This document shows, piece by piece, positions 17,388-25,912 of a stretch of DNA of 64,000 nucleotides (within the stretch, counting starts at the first letter, position 1; each line of letters opens with the position of its first letter). The stretch is from Pseudobdellovibrio exovorus JSS (GTDB taxonomy: Bacteria; Bdellovibrionota; Bdellovibrionia; Bdellovibrionales; Bdellovibrionaceae). The translations under genes were made by a program, and so were the position numbers. The notes beneath the pieces are model-generated. The model was not told the origin of the DNA. It did no database searches and worked only from the letters and a program-made list of their open reading frames with translations. The stretch spans positions 1,116,001 through 1,180,000 of the forward strand of contig NC_020813.1 of assembly GCF_000348725.1 (NCBI RefSeq). The letters run 5' to 3'.

Positions 17388-18761
17388 TTACTCACAACTG
17401 GCAGCAGTCGTTCTGCCTGTGCTCAGATACTCATCCAAATTCAGATCTAGCTTTAAGGCTCCCGAGCGGCAGTTTGTTTTTAGAATTTGTACGGCTTCAG
17501 TCAAGTTAGCGCTGACGCTTTGAAAGTCTCTTTCGGTGAATAAAAGCTCAGTTGTGAAAAAGGCTTTATTAGCTTGGATACTTCCATGTAATTGCATGAT
17601 CTTTTGGTAGGTTTCGGCACTCATGTGGGCAACATGTCGTAATAGACCTGCAGCCTTAACCACGTTGGTTTTTGAAACGCCACAGTCATTGTCTTTTAAA
17701 ATCATTGAGCTCACTGTGATCGGAGCGCGTGATGTATCCACAGAACCTTCCTGTAGATCTTTCGTGTAATCTTCCATCTTACTTTCTAAAGCTAATTTCC
17801 ACGCGCCACTTTTATTTTTTTTGAAATAAGTGATGCGAGGTTGGGCCGCGATATTGCCGAAGCGGTCTTGCTGATTCAGAATGTGATCTAAAACAATAAA
17901 TTCAGTGGTGTCGCGCATAGCATAGAGCTTTTGTAGATTTTCTTGATTCCATGTTGCGGAAACGATTTGGCTCAGTGGTCTTTGGTCGCGAACCAATCTG
18001 TAGACAGCATTGCCATCGCGGAAAGCGGCGGCGCGATCGCTACCAGCATTGAAAAGGGCGCGATAGAAAACTTCATTATTAGGGTTTTCAATAAAAGCCC
18101 CGTAAGATTGCTGTCCATCTTGAGTGAAAATTAAATCTTTACGTGAGCTAGAAAGTCCTTGTGTCAGGATAGAGTGAAGCCCACTCCATGTGGTATTGAT
18201 CAAATCGCCTTTGCGTGTGTTGGCTAACCCATCCTGTGCGATTTCAAGATGCGTGTTGCGGTCCATCGTACGTAAGACGGCAGTTGGCACTCGTCCAATG
18301 CCTCCTAGAATTTGTGAAACGTGATAATAAGCTAAAATAGCAGGGGTGTAGCTACAGCTTGTACTGTTCTTGTATTTTCCAGCTTTTTTAGCGCCGGCGC
18401 AGTTGGCGGCTTCAACAGAGCGTTTGCTTTGTCCGGCTCGGACCTCGAATAAATTTACAGCGGGATTAGTACTGTTCGTTTTAGCGCAAATAGCTAAAGG
18501 ATTCATTCCTGCTGCAGCTTCACTGCCATTGACATCATAAAAGCTATAAGAACAGAACTCCTGTTCTTTTTTCAGGCTGCGATTTTTGTACTGAATGCCA
18601 GGATAGTGTTTGGGGATAACACAGATCTCATTTTGTCCACGAGGTGATCGGAATGAGACAGTCTTTTCACCACGGGGGATGCTGATATTCAAGGTCGCAT
18701 GGGCCACCATAGATGTAAGGGACAGAATACCAATAGCCATAGCGTGCATTTTGACTGACAT
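17388..18761 (-). CDS. Secreted protein with atypical kinase-like motifs (FAM20 / PI3-4K-like fold candidate)
   Basis: 457 aa, signal peptide ending near VAHA; GAGG Shine-Dalgarno 4 nt from ATG. Residues after about 140 carry a pattern seen in atypical kinases of the FAM20/PI4K/HipA group: AYYHVSQILGGIGRVPTAVLR, then LDHILNQQDRFGN (candidate catalytic Asp and Asn, DR..GN) and LKDNDCGV (candidate metal-binding Asp in place of DFG). Several Cys pairs suggest disulphides in the periplasm. If active it would phosphorylate proteins or sugars outside the cytoplasm; this is inferred from motifs only. It is convergent with the AT-rich gene, 2 nt apart. Confidence 0.6.
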   Translation of the reverse strand: MSVKMHAMAIGILSLTSMVAHATLNISIPRGEKTVSFRSPRGQNEICVIPKHYPGIQYKNRSLKKEQEFCSYSFYDVNGSEAAAGMNPLAICAKTNSTNPAVNLFEVRAGQSKRSVEAANCAGAKKAGKYKNSTSCSYTPAILAYYHVSQILGGIGRVPTAVLRTMDRNTHLEIAQDGLANTRKGDLINTTWSGLHSILTQGLSSSRKDLIFTQDGQQSYGAFIENPNNEVFYRALFNAGSDRAAAFRDGNAVYRLVRDQRPLSQIVSATWNQENLQKLYAMRDTTEFIVLDHILNQQDRFGNIAAQPRITYFKKNKSGAWKLALESKMEDYTKDLQEGSVDTSRAPITVSSMILKDNDCGVSKTNVVKAAGLLRHVAHMSAETYQKIMQLHGSIQANKAFFTTELLFTERDFQSVSANLTEAVQILKTNCRSGALKLDLNLDEYLSTGRTTAASCE

Positions 18762-18862
18762 TTTCTACCTCGTTTAAATGAATAAGAGGGTAGATGCCAA
18801 AAGTATTCCAAATGAGTCTTCATTTAAAATAGCGTAATACAGACCTGACGGAGGTTTACTGT

Positions 18863-20032
18863 CTAAAAACTGGCAGGGGACCTTTTTTGTCCTTCAAGAT
18901 CCTTTAAGAACTGAGGTAGGGGGATAGGCTTTGAGTAAAGGTAGCCTTGTCCATAATCAGAGCCAAGGCCGTACATCACACTGGCTTCGGCTTCGGATTC
19001 GATGCCTTCAGAGATCACTTTAACATTTAACTGACTGGCTAAAAAGACAATCGAGCGGATGATCGCACGTGTGCGCTCATCTTTTAAAACGTTCATCACA
19101 AAAGAGCGATCAATTTTAATATAGTTGATCGGCATCTGCGCTAAGTACTGCAAGCTCGAAAACCCAGTGCCAAAATCATCTAATGAAATTTCAAAACCAA
19201 TATCACGGCATTGGTTCAGAACATCGATGATGGCTCCACCTTCCATGAGAATGCGCTCCGTGATTTCCAATTTAAAGTTTTCAGCTTTAACTCCGTGTTT
19301 GATCAGAAGTGCTTTCAGCGTCGGAAGGAAATCATGGTGGGCAAACTGGCGTCCAGAAACATTAATGCTGACAGTGAAGTTCGCGGGGGCTTTTTCACGA
19401 ATTTGTTTGAAGTGCATAAAGCACTCTTCAAAAATCCAATAGCCCACAGGAACAATCATAGAGGAGTTTTCTAAAACATCGACAAAGTAACCTGGCGAAA
19501 TTAAACCTTGGCTTGGGCTTTCCCAACGAATCAGAGCTTCTGAGCCGATCAGTTTGTTGTGAGCAAGGTCGTGAATAGGTTGATGATAGATTTGAAATTC
19601 GCGATTTTGAAAAGCTGTATTGATTTGACTTTCAAAGCGCAATTTATCAACAGCACTTAATCCGTGTTGTTGAATGGCAGTATCTTCTAGATGGATACCC
19701 GTATTGGATTGATTTTGCTGTCGAAGTCGGCGCAAAAGGATTCTCATCATCAATTGCACCACAGAATCAGAGGCGTCTAATTTTTCAATCAATTGATTCT
19801 TTTCAATCACGAGAAGTCTGCAGTCGCTTAATGCACGGGCAGAGGCTGAGCGGATATTAGTGTCGATCAGAGCCATTTCTCCGAAAAGTTCACCTTGGCC
19901 TAAGATAGCGAGGTGGGATTCTTGGTCATTTTTAAGCTTATGGAATATTTCGACCTGCCCCTCTTCGATAATGTAGGCATGGTCACCTTTTTGGCCCTGA
20001 ATGAATATAAGCTCGTCTTTTTTTACCTGCAT
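18863..20032 (-). CDS. Cyclic-nucleotide-binding domain / EAL phosphodiesterase
   Basis: 389 aa. Residues 1 to about 115 form a Crp-type nucleotide-binding domain (GQKGDHAYIIEEGQVEIF, GELFGEMALIDTNIRSASARA, the phosphate-binding cassette). Residues about 140-385 are an EAL domain that hydrolyses cyclic di-GMP: SEALIRWE (EAL motif), SINVSGRQF, LEITER, DDFGTGFSSL, IKIDRSFV, SEGIES and YGQGYLYSKP. All residues expected for catalysis are present. It may sense cAMP or another ligand and lower c-di-GMP, a signal controlling motility and predatory development in Bdellovibrio relatives. The start is a little inside the usual domain border. Confidence 0.9.
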   Translation of the reverse strand: MQVKKDELIFIQGQKGDHAYIIEEGQVEIFHKLKNDQESHLAILGQGELFGEMALIDTNIRSASARALSDCRLLVIEKNQLIEKLDASDSVVQLMMRILLRRLRQQNQSNTGIHLEDTAIQQHGLSAVDKLRFESQINTAFQNREFQIYHQPIHDLAHNKLIGSEALIRWESPSQGLISPGYFVDVLENSSMIVPVGYWIFEECFMHFKQIREKAPANFTVSINVSGRQFAHHDFLPTLKALLIKHGVKAENFKLEITERILMEGGAIIDVLNQCRDIGFEISLDDFGTGFSSLQYLAQMPINYIKIDRSFVMNVLKDERTRAIIRSIVFLASQLNVKVISEGIESEAEASVMYGLGSDYGQGYLYSKPIPLPQFLKDLEGQKRSPASF

Positions 20033-20237
20033 GGCTGAATCTATACGCTAAATGATCTTGCATGACTTGACGATCTTTTTTTGAAAAAAATACCAGAGTC
20101 CAGACTTCGAAATAGCCGTCAAATTGCATAGAGAGTGAGCTGAAATTTGGCTTAAGACAGGTTGAATTAATACTGGATTTGTCGGGAAAAACATTATAAC
20201 TACTGGGGCCTAGATCATTATTTACGAGGGGAAATAT

Positions 20238-20720
20238 ATGAAAAAGACAGTCCTGAGCTTGGTATTTTTGATGTCTATATCGGCTCAAGCACAAATAAAC
20301 CAACAGACAAACCAAGAGTCCGGTGGGTGGCAGCAATTTTTCAGAGTAGCGGGTGCTGTGGCTAACGTGGTGAATGCTAACCTTGAAAAAGTGCGTTTAT
20401 ACTCACATCAACATATGAACATTCAAGAGCAGTGGGATTTAGCCTGTGATGTAACACAGACTTTAAATCCAAGTTTACTTGAGCTAAATAAATTATTAAC
20501 AAAGCACAAAGTGAATGAAAAACTGAACTGTGCTCCTATCACGCCTCTAATCCGTTATCAGACTCAAATCATTGCTCAATGCCATGATTTCTACTCGAAG
20601 CCAGTTCCAGATAATGCAAAAGTGATGTTAGGAAAATTTGCTTTGACTGTTTTTCAGGCGAAGATGATTTTGACTAAGTGTTATCCTGAGTTAGCAAAAG
20701 TTAAACTTCCAATGCCGTAA
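20238..20720 (+). CDS. Small secreted protein, unknown function
   Basis: 160 aa with a clear signal peptide (KKTVLSLVFLMSISAQAQ) and a GAGGGGA Shine-Dalgarno. The mature protein is mostly helical with four Cys (LACDV, LNCAP, AQCHD, TKCYP), possibly two disulphides. No family recognised. It is divergent from the EAL gene across 205 nt that hold no other visible gene. Confidence 0.7.
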   Translation: MKKTVLSLVFLMSISAQAQINQQTNQESGGWQQFFRVAGAVANVVNANLEKVRLYSHQHMNIQEQWDLACDVTQTLNPSLLELNKLLTKHKVNEKLNCAPITPLIRYQTQIIAQCHDFYSKPVPDNAKVMLGKFALTVFQAKMILTKCYPELAKVKLPMP

Positions 20721-20741
20721 GGCCATATCAGTCAGTAAGTG

Positions 20742-20761
20742 GTGCCAAAATAGTTTGGCAC
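20742..20761 (+). terminator. Hairpin after the 20.2-kb secreted protein gene
   Basis: Perfect 8-bp stem (GTGCCAAA / TTTGGCAC) with a 4-nt loop, about 20 nt after the stop codon, followed by a T/C-rich stretch. Probable intrinsic terminator. Confidence 0.5.
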
Positions 20762-20772
20762 TTCCTTTGTAA

Positions 20773-20812
20773 TACCCCATAGCAACAGTTTTAAAACAAA
20801 CAAAATGGGGTA
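20773..20812 (+). promoter_or_regulatory. Inverted repeat that includes the Shine-Dalgarno of the next gene
   Basis: TACCCCAT (20773-20780) and ATGGGGTA (20805-20812) are perfect complements; the second contains the GGGG that precedes the ATG at 20816. Pairing would hide the ribosome site. A 24-nt A-rich loop separates the arms. Confidence 0.4.
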
Positions 20813-20815
20813 AAA

Positions 20816-21319
20816 ATGAAACCAATTATTTTCGTTCTGCTAACAGTTTTCGCAATCAACGCTCACGCTGATAAAAAAGATGCCATCATTGGCGGTATCA
20901 TCGGTGGAATCATCGGCGGTGTGATCAAAGATAAAATCGGACCTAAAAACCCACCTCGTCCTGGCCCAGGTCATCCTCGTCCTCCTGCATATCCACCTCC
21001 GCATAGCTATCCAGGTAATGTTGTTTGTACAGCAAATGATCGTGGTCACGAAGAGCATCGCGGTGGACACTATAGCTGTCGTGAGTGCTTAAGATTCCAT
21101 GGTCAATGTGTTGAAACATGTACTGCTGTTAACGTTGAATGCCGCGCTGAAGGCTTAGATCGCAGTGGTCGTTGGATTACGTTCTATGGTGTGTCTCATG
21201 ACTACCGTTATGCTCAAGATGAGGCCTACAGAGCTTGTCAAAATAACTGGGCCAGCAACTGCCGTATCTTAGACTGCCAACAACGTCAAAATGTTGTTTC
21301 AAGAAACAGCTGCCGTTAA
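20816..21319 (+). CDS. Secreted glycine-zipper, Cys-rich protein
   Basis: 167 aa. Signal peptide (IIFVLLTVFAINAHA), then a glycine zipper (IIGGIIGGIIGGVI) that could insert in or associate with membranes, a Pro/His-rich linker (PRPGPGHPRPPAYPPPHSYP) and a C-terminal domain with about ten Cys (CRECLRFHGQCVETC, CRAEG, CQNNWASNCRILDC). Paired Cys and an aromatic WITFYGVS segment suggest a disulphide-stabilised extracytoplasmic fold. Function unknown. Confidence 0.75.
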   Translation: MKPIIFVLLTVFAINAHADKKDAIIGGIIGGIIGGVIKDKIGPKNPPRPGPGHPRPPAYPPPHSYPGNVVCTANDRGHEEHRGGHYSCRECLRFHGQCVETCTAVNVECRAEGLDRSGRWITFYGVSHDYRYAQDEAYRACQNNWASNCRILDCQQRQNVVSRNSCR

Positions 21320-21377
21320 AAATTAGCTCGACAAGTCAGAGCTTTGCGAAACTCGATGAATTTTGTAGAGTTCTGAC

Positions 21378-22181
21378 ATGAAAAATATCCAAATCATTAT
21401 CGTTCTTTTAATTCTATCTGCCTGCGCCACTTCAACTGATGAAGGGGCTGTGGGAGCCAATCGTAAACAGTTGATGCTAGTATCTGCAGCCGAGATCGAA
21501 GCTGAATCGGCAAAAGGGTACGATCAAATCAAAGCTGAAGCTCAAGAGAAAAAAACTTTAAATGCCAATGCCGCTCAAACCAAGCGCGTGCAAGAGATCG
21601 GAAAAAGATTAATTCCGCACACAGCTATATTCCGCGCTGATGCTTTGAAGTGGAATTGGGAAGTGAATGTAATCACTTCTAATGAACTGAATGCGTGGTG
21701 TATGCCCGGTGGAAAAATCATGTTCTACACAGGGATTATCGAACAATTAAAAATGACGGACGGCGAGATCGCGGCTGTTATGGGGCACGAGATCGCCCAT
21801 GCCTTACGTGAACACGGGCGTGAGCGCTACAGTCAGGCGATTGTACAACAAGGTATGATTGCGGGAGCTTCTTTGCTGGCAGCTGTTTATGGAGTGGACC
21901 AAGCCTATGTTCAAGGCGGCGCCGTTTTAGGAACACTTTTAACTTTGAAGTATGGACGTGGACAAGAGTCTGAAGCCGACACTGTGGGGTTAGAGTTAAT
22001 GGCACGCGCTGGATATAATCCAGAAGAGGCTGTGACATTGTGGAAGAAGATGGGAGCTCTTTCTGGTGGCGGCGGTTCGCCAGAGTTCTTATCAACGCAT
22101 CCATCAGATACAACGCGTATCAAAGAAATCACTGCGTTGTTACCAAAAGTAATGCCGCTTTATCAAGCGGCTAAGAAGTAA
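21378..22181 (+). CDS. M48-family metallopeptidase lipoprotein (LoiP/YggG-like)
   Basis: 267 aa. Lipoprotein signal with lipobox LSAC. Zinc protease motif [13 protein letters not shown] with downstream Glu in [19 protein letters not shown], and the substrate-strand segment [16 protein letters not shown]. The family degrades or repairs misfolded outer-membrane or periplasmic proteins. The C-terminal [13 protein letters not shown] motif is also conserved. A strong terminator follows. Confidence 0.92.
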   Translation: MKNIQIIIVLLILSACATSTDEGAVGANRKQLMLVSAAEIEAESAKGYDQIKAEAQEKKTLNANAAQTKRVQEIGKRLIPHTAIFRADALKWNWEVNVITSNELNAWCMPGGKIMFYTGIIEQLKMTDGEIAAVMGHEIAHALREHGRERYSQAIVQQGMIAGASLLAAVYGVDQAYVQGGAVLGTLLTLKYGRGQESEADTVGLELMARAGYNPEEAVTLWKKMGALSGGGGSPEFLSTHPSDTTRIKEITALLPKVMPLYQAAKK

Positions 22182-22222
22182 ATCAGTAATTTAAGTTAAT
22201 AAAAAATAGAATTGATACGGGG

Positions 22223-22253
22223 AATGCCTTCTTTAGAAAGAAGGCATTTTTTC
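22223..22253 (+). terminator. Strong intrinsic terminator after the M48 peptidase gene
   Basis: AATGCCTTCTTT pairs with AAAGAAGGCATT, then a run of six T including the last pairs. The stop codon of the convergent M28 peptidase (22233-22235, minus strand TAA) is at the apex. The T-run points to plus-strand transcripts. Confidence 0.75.
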
Positions 22254-23465
22254 ATTTGAGTTCGCAAGATCCATCGCCATAACTAAAGCGATTTTCGAGA
22301 AAACTAAAGAGTGTTCAAAACTCAATAGCGGCGAGATCACATCTTTTTCAGTGTGGATATACTGGAACGAAGACTTAAATTTTGACTCTGTTGGAAAGAT
22401 CGCAGGGAAACCACGTCTGTGCCATGAAGCATGGTCACTGCAGCCATAGCCGCATTGATCTTCTTGGATTTCAATATTCAGATAAGTTGTATTTATCGCT
22501 TTTAAGTAATCACGTAACCATGGGTTTGTGAAGTCTGTCATACTGGCAATTTTATAAAGGCCATCGCCTGGAAATAATGTCATATCCAATTGAAGTACGG
22601 CGATCACATTGCGTTTTTCATTCTTATAAGTTTCAGCGATTTGAGCTGATCCCAAAAGACCTGACTCTTCACCGGCATACCAGAAGAACTCAACTGTACG
22701 TTGCGGTTGTTTTTGACTTAAAAGCACACGTAAAGCTTCTAATAAACTAGCCGAGCCTGAAGCGTTGTCATCCGCACCTGGAGCGCGACCTGTTCCGAAC
22801 CAGCCCACGATAGAGTCTAAGTGTCCACCTAAGATGACATGTTCATCTGGACGCTCGGAACCTTTAATCGAAACGCGAATAGATTTTTGAGGTGTGTTCG
22901 TGTGCGTGATTAAATCAACTGCAACAGGGAATGGGGCCTGAGATGTCATCTGTTGTAGTTTTTCGTAAAAATCTTGAACGTGCTTATTGGCATCAGGTCC
23001 ACGATTGAAACGAGTGGGGTAGTTAGATAACCACTCTACAGTTTTGCGAATGTTATCAGACTGAAGGTGTTGTAATGCGTCTGTGATTTCAGGACGAGCA
23101 CTGATAGACAAGTTACGAGCCAATGATAAGTACTGTTGATCGCGGGATTGAATTCCTTGCAGTTCTTCAAGCGAGCTGCGTACTGTGTGTAAATCTGCAG
23201 GAATAGATTCTAAAACTTCGTAGTTTCCACATCGACCATATTGGTGAGCCATTTCTGAAAGACGCATTTGCATTTGTCCCGAAATAACAGCATACCCCAC
23301 TTGCAAATTATCATCTGAGTAAAGCACAGGAATGTTGGCTTTTTTTAGAAGCGGTAAATCGGCATAGACAGCCTGGATTGAATTAGGGTCGATGTCACCT
23401 AAGTGAGCATAAGAGTAAGTGGCGCTGGCAAGGCAGCTGAAAAATAAAAGTGTGTTTTTGATCAT
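22233..23465 (-). CDS. M28-family zinc aminopeptidase, secreted
   Basis: 410 aa from the ATG at 23465, chosen for the AAAGGA upstream and because the signal peptide (NTLLFFSCLASATYSYA) starts there. Zinc ligands of the M28 (leucine aminopeptidase) fold: GGHLDS, PGADDNASG, AGEESGLLGS, LQLDMT and IHTEKD. A Cys pair near CGYGCSDHASW matches the secreted leucyl aminopeptidases of this group. Probably removes N-terminal residues from peptides outside the cytoplasm, a nutritional role. Confidence 0.9.
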   Translation of the reverse strand: MIKNTLLFFSCLASATYSYAHLGDIDPNSIQAVYADLPLLKKANIPVLYSDDNLQVGYAVISGQMQMRLSEMAHQYGRCGNYEVLESIPADLHTVRSSLEELQGIQSRDQQYLSLARNLSISARPEITDALQHLQSDNIRKTVEWLSNYPTRFNRGPDANKHVQDFYEKLQQMTSQAPFPVAVDLITHTNTPQKSIRVSIKGSERPDEHVILGGHLDSIVGWFGTGRAPGADDNASGSASLLEALRVLLSQKQPQRTVEFFWYAGEESGLLGSAQIAETYKNEKRNVIAVLQLDMTLFPGDGLYKIASMTDFTNPWLRDYLKAINTTYLNIEIQEDQCGYGCSDHASWHRRGFPAIFPTESKFKSSFQYIHTEKDVISPLLSFEHSLVFSKIALVMAMDLANSNEKMPSF

Positions 23466-23644
23466 GGGTATGGTCCTTTGTCTGCTTATTATGTCCACGA
23501 TATTCCTTTAGGATAAAAGGTATTAGTTTTAATAAGCTCTCAAAACAATAACTAGACCATGGTCGAATATCTAACGCCTAACAGATAAAAATAAAGTTCC
23601 GAGTATTTCATTGCGCGATGAAATGCGCATTTGTACTATGAGCC

Positions 23645-25885
23645 ATGATTCATTTACCTCAATTAATTCAAGACCTTGGAGTAATCTTGGTCACGGCAGC
23701 TATCGTGACCATTCTTTGCAAAAAATTAAAGCAACCTGTAGTTCTGGGCTATTTATTGGCGGGCTTATTAGTAAGTCCCAATATTCCATTTATGCCGACG
23801 ATCAAAGACACCAGCGCCGTTAATATCTGGGCGGAAATCGGTGTGATTATCTTACTCTTTGGCTTGGGTTTAGAGTTCAGCTTTAAAAAGCTGGCGAAGG
23901 TCGGCCGAACGGCCACCATTACAGCTTCATTTGAAATCGTCTCGGTTATTGCTCTAGGTTATGTCGTCGGGCAGATGATGGGCTGGAACTCAATGGACAG
24001 TATCTTTTTGGGAGCCATTCTGTCGATGTCTTCAACTACGATTATCGTCAGAGCTGTTGATGAGTTGGGATTGAAATCGAAACGATTCGTTTCGTTAGTT
24101 TTCGGGGTTCTGATTATTGAAGATATCGTGGCTATCTTGTTGTTGGTTTTACTTTCAACAGTAGCTATCTCGCAAACTTTCTCTGGTACAGAGTTGTTGT
24201 CTTCTAGTGCGCGTCTTGGGTTTTTCCTGATCCTTTGGTTTGTGATGGGAATTTATCTAGTTCCATCTTTTATCAACCGCATTCGTAGATTCTTAAACGA
24301 TGAAACCATCCTTGTGGTTTCTTTGGGGCTTTGCCTTTTGATGGTGATCATTGCCACTCAGGTGGGGTTCTCTCCGGCTTTGGGTGCGTTTATTATGGGA
24401 TCACTCTTGGCAGAAACGCGTGAGGGTGAGCGCATTGAAAAACTAATTCATCCCGTGCGCGATCTATTTGCCGCTGTCTTCTTCGTTTCGGTGGGTATGC
24501 TAATTGATCTCAACGTTCTAGTAGAATATCGCTATGAAGTTCTGATCGTCACATTGGTGACGATTGTAGGGAAATTCTTTGGTACTGGTTTAGGGGCTTT
24601 GATTTCAGGGAATAGTGTTCGTCACTCGACTCAGGTGGGTATGAGTATGGCGCAAATCGGTGAGTTCTCGTTTATCATCGCTACTTTAGGGATGACCTTG
24701 AAAGTGACCAGTCCTTTCTTGTATCCAATTGCCGTTGCCGCATCAGCTGTGACGACATTTACGACTCCGTACATGATTAAGTTTGCAGATCCTTTCTGTA
24801 CATGGTTAGAAGCTAAAATTCCAACTCCGGCCTTGAACTTTGTAGCTCGCTATCAGGCGGCAGTTCAGTCCGAGGGCGGGAAACCGGGGATTGCTAAGTT
24901 ACTTTGGAGGGCTTTTGGATTCCGTGTTTTGATCAACACGATTGTCGTAGTGGCTATTTTCCTATTTGCTGAAAAAATTGTGCTGAACATGATTGTGGAA
25001 GTATTGGGTTATGGTTTCACAAGCTCATTGTTGCTGACAGTGAGTGCGCTACTGATTGCAGCTCCATTTTTGTGGGCGATTTCATTCGGGCAAGCTAAAA
25101 GCTTATCGGAAGAAGATCATGCTCGTTTGGATAAATTGAGCTTTGGTATTCAGCTAACACGCGGATTCTTCGCTTTGATTTTGGCAGCCGTTTTCATTAA
25201 TGGCTTCTTGTCGATTAATTCTTTAGCTGGGATTATTGTGTTCTTAGTCTTAGCTGTCATCTTAGCTGCGAGTCGTTTTTCTAATAAGGTTTACAGTAAA
25301 ATTGAAGCTCGCTTCTTAGAAAACTTAGAAGGTCCGAAGCACGATGATAAAGAAGCTAAAAAGTTTTCATCACTGGTGCCGTGGGATGTAGGTTTAGCTG
25401 AGTTTGTAATTCATCCAAATTCAAAACTTGTCGGGATGACATTGATGGAATCGAAACTGAAAGAAAGTTTCGGTGTATCTGTGACCATCGTGCAGCGTGG
25501 GGACGTGAATTACGTAGCTCCGGATCGTAACTGGGTGATCATGTCGTATGATAAACTTTTTATCATTGGCACTGACGAGCAGTTAGAAAAGATCAAGCAA
25601 GTGTTAGATGAAAAAGTCCCAATGGTGGAACATGACGAAGAGACTTTCGGTCTTAAATCGATGCGCCTGACAGAGACCTCTCCACTGGTGGGCAAAAGCA
25701 TTCGCGACAGTGGACTGCGCCATTCGATCTCGGGCTTGATTGTGGGTATTGAACGCAATGATAAGCGTATTTTAAACCCAGACTCATCTATGGTGCTTGA
25801 GCTAGGTGATTTGCTTTGGGTTGTGGGTGATATTGAAAAAGTAAAAGAGATCAAAGCCTTAAACACAGCTTCTGAGCCAGCATAG
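23645..25885 (+). CDS. Kef-type cation:proton antiporter (CPA2) with two TrkA-C domains
   Basis: 746 aa. About 12 TM segments of the Na/H exchanger fold in residues 1-390 (LGYLLAGLLVSPNIP, EIGVIILLFGLGLEFSFKKL, GFSPALGAFIMGSLLAE, FFVSVGMLIDL, AQIGEFSFIIATLG). Further TM helices lie at about 415-545. The C-terminus holds two RCK_C/TrkA-C ligand domains (about 575-650 and 660-740), with no Rossmann RCK_N domain. Likely K+ or Na+ efflux controlled by a small ligand. Confidence 0.9.
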   Translation: MIHLPQLIQDLGVILVTAAIVTILCKKLKQPVVLGYLLAGLLVSPNIPFMPTIKDTSAVNIWAEIGVIILLFGLGLEFSFKKLAKVGRTATITASFEIVSVIALGYVVGQMMGWNSMDSIFLGAILSMSSTTIIVRAVDELGLKSKRFVSLVFGVLIIEDIVAILLLVLLSTVAISQTFSGTELLSSSARLGFFLILWFVMGIYLVPSFINRIRRFLNDETILVVSLGLCLLMVIIATQVGFSPALGAFIMGSLLAETREGERIEKLIHPVRDLFAAVFFVSVGMLIDLNVLVEYRYEVLIVTLVTIVGKFFGTGLGALISGNSVRHSTQVGMSMAQIGEFSFIIATLGMTLKVTSPFLYPIAVAASAVTTFTTPYMIKFADPFCTWLEAKIPTPALNFVARYQAAVQSEGGKPGIAKLLWRAFGFRVLINTIVVVAIFLFAEKIVLNMIVEVLGYGFTSSLLLTVSALLIAAPFLWAISFGQAKSLSEEDHARLDKLSFGIQLTRGFFALILAAVFINGFLSINSLAGIIVFLVLAVILAASRFSNKVYSKIEARFLENLEGPKHDDKEAKKFSSLVPWDVGLAEFVIHPNSKLVGMTLMESKLKESFGVSVTIVQRGDVNYVAPDRNWVIMSYDKLFIIGTDEQLEKIKQVLDEKVPMVEHDEETFGLKSMRLTETSPLVGKSIRDSGLRHSISGLIVGIERNDKRILNPDSSMVLELGDLLWVVGDIEKVKEIKALNTASEPA

Positions 25886-25891
25886 ATATAC

Positions 25892-25912
25892 TGCCGCCAA
25901 TTAAGGGCGGCA
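25892..25912. terminator. Hairpin between antiporter and hydrolase genes, stop codon in loop
   Basis: Perfect 7-bp GC-rich stem (TGCCGCC / GGCGGCA) with a 7-nt loop that contains the minus-strand stop of the hydrolase gene (25901-25903). No clear T-run on either side. Confidence 0.5.
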
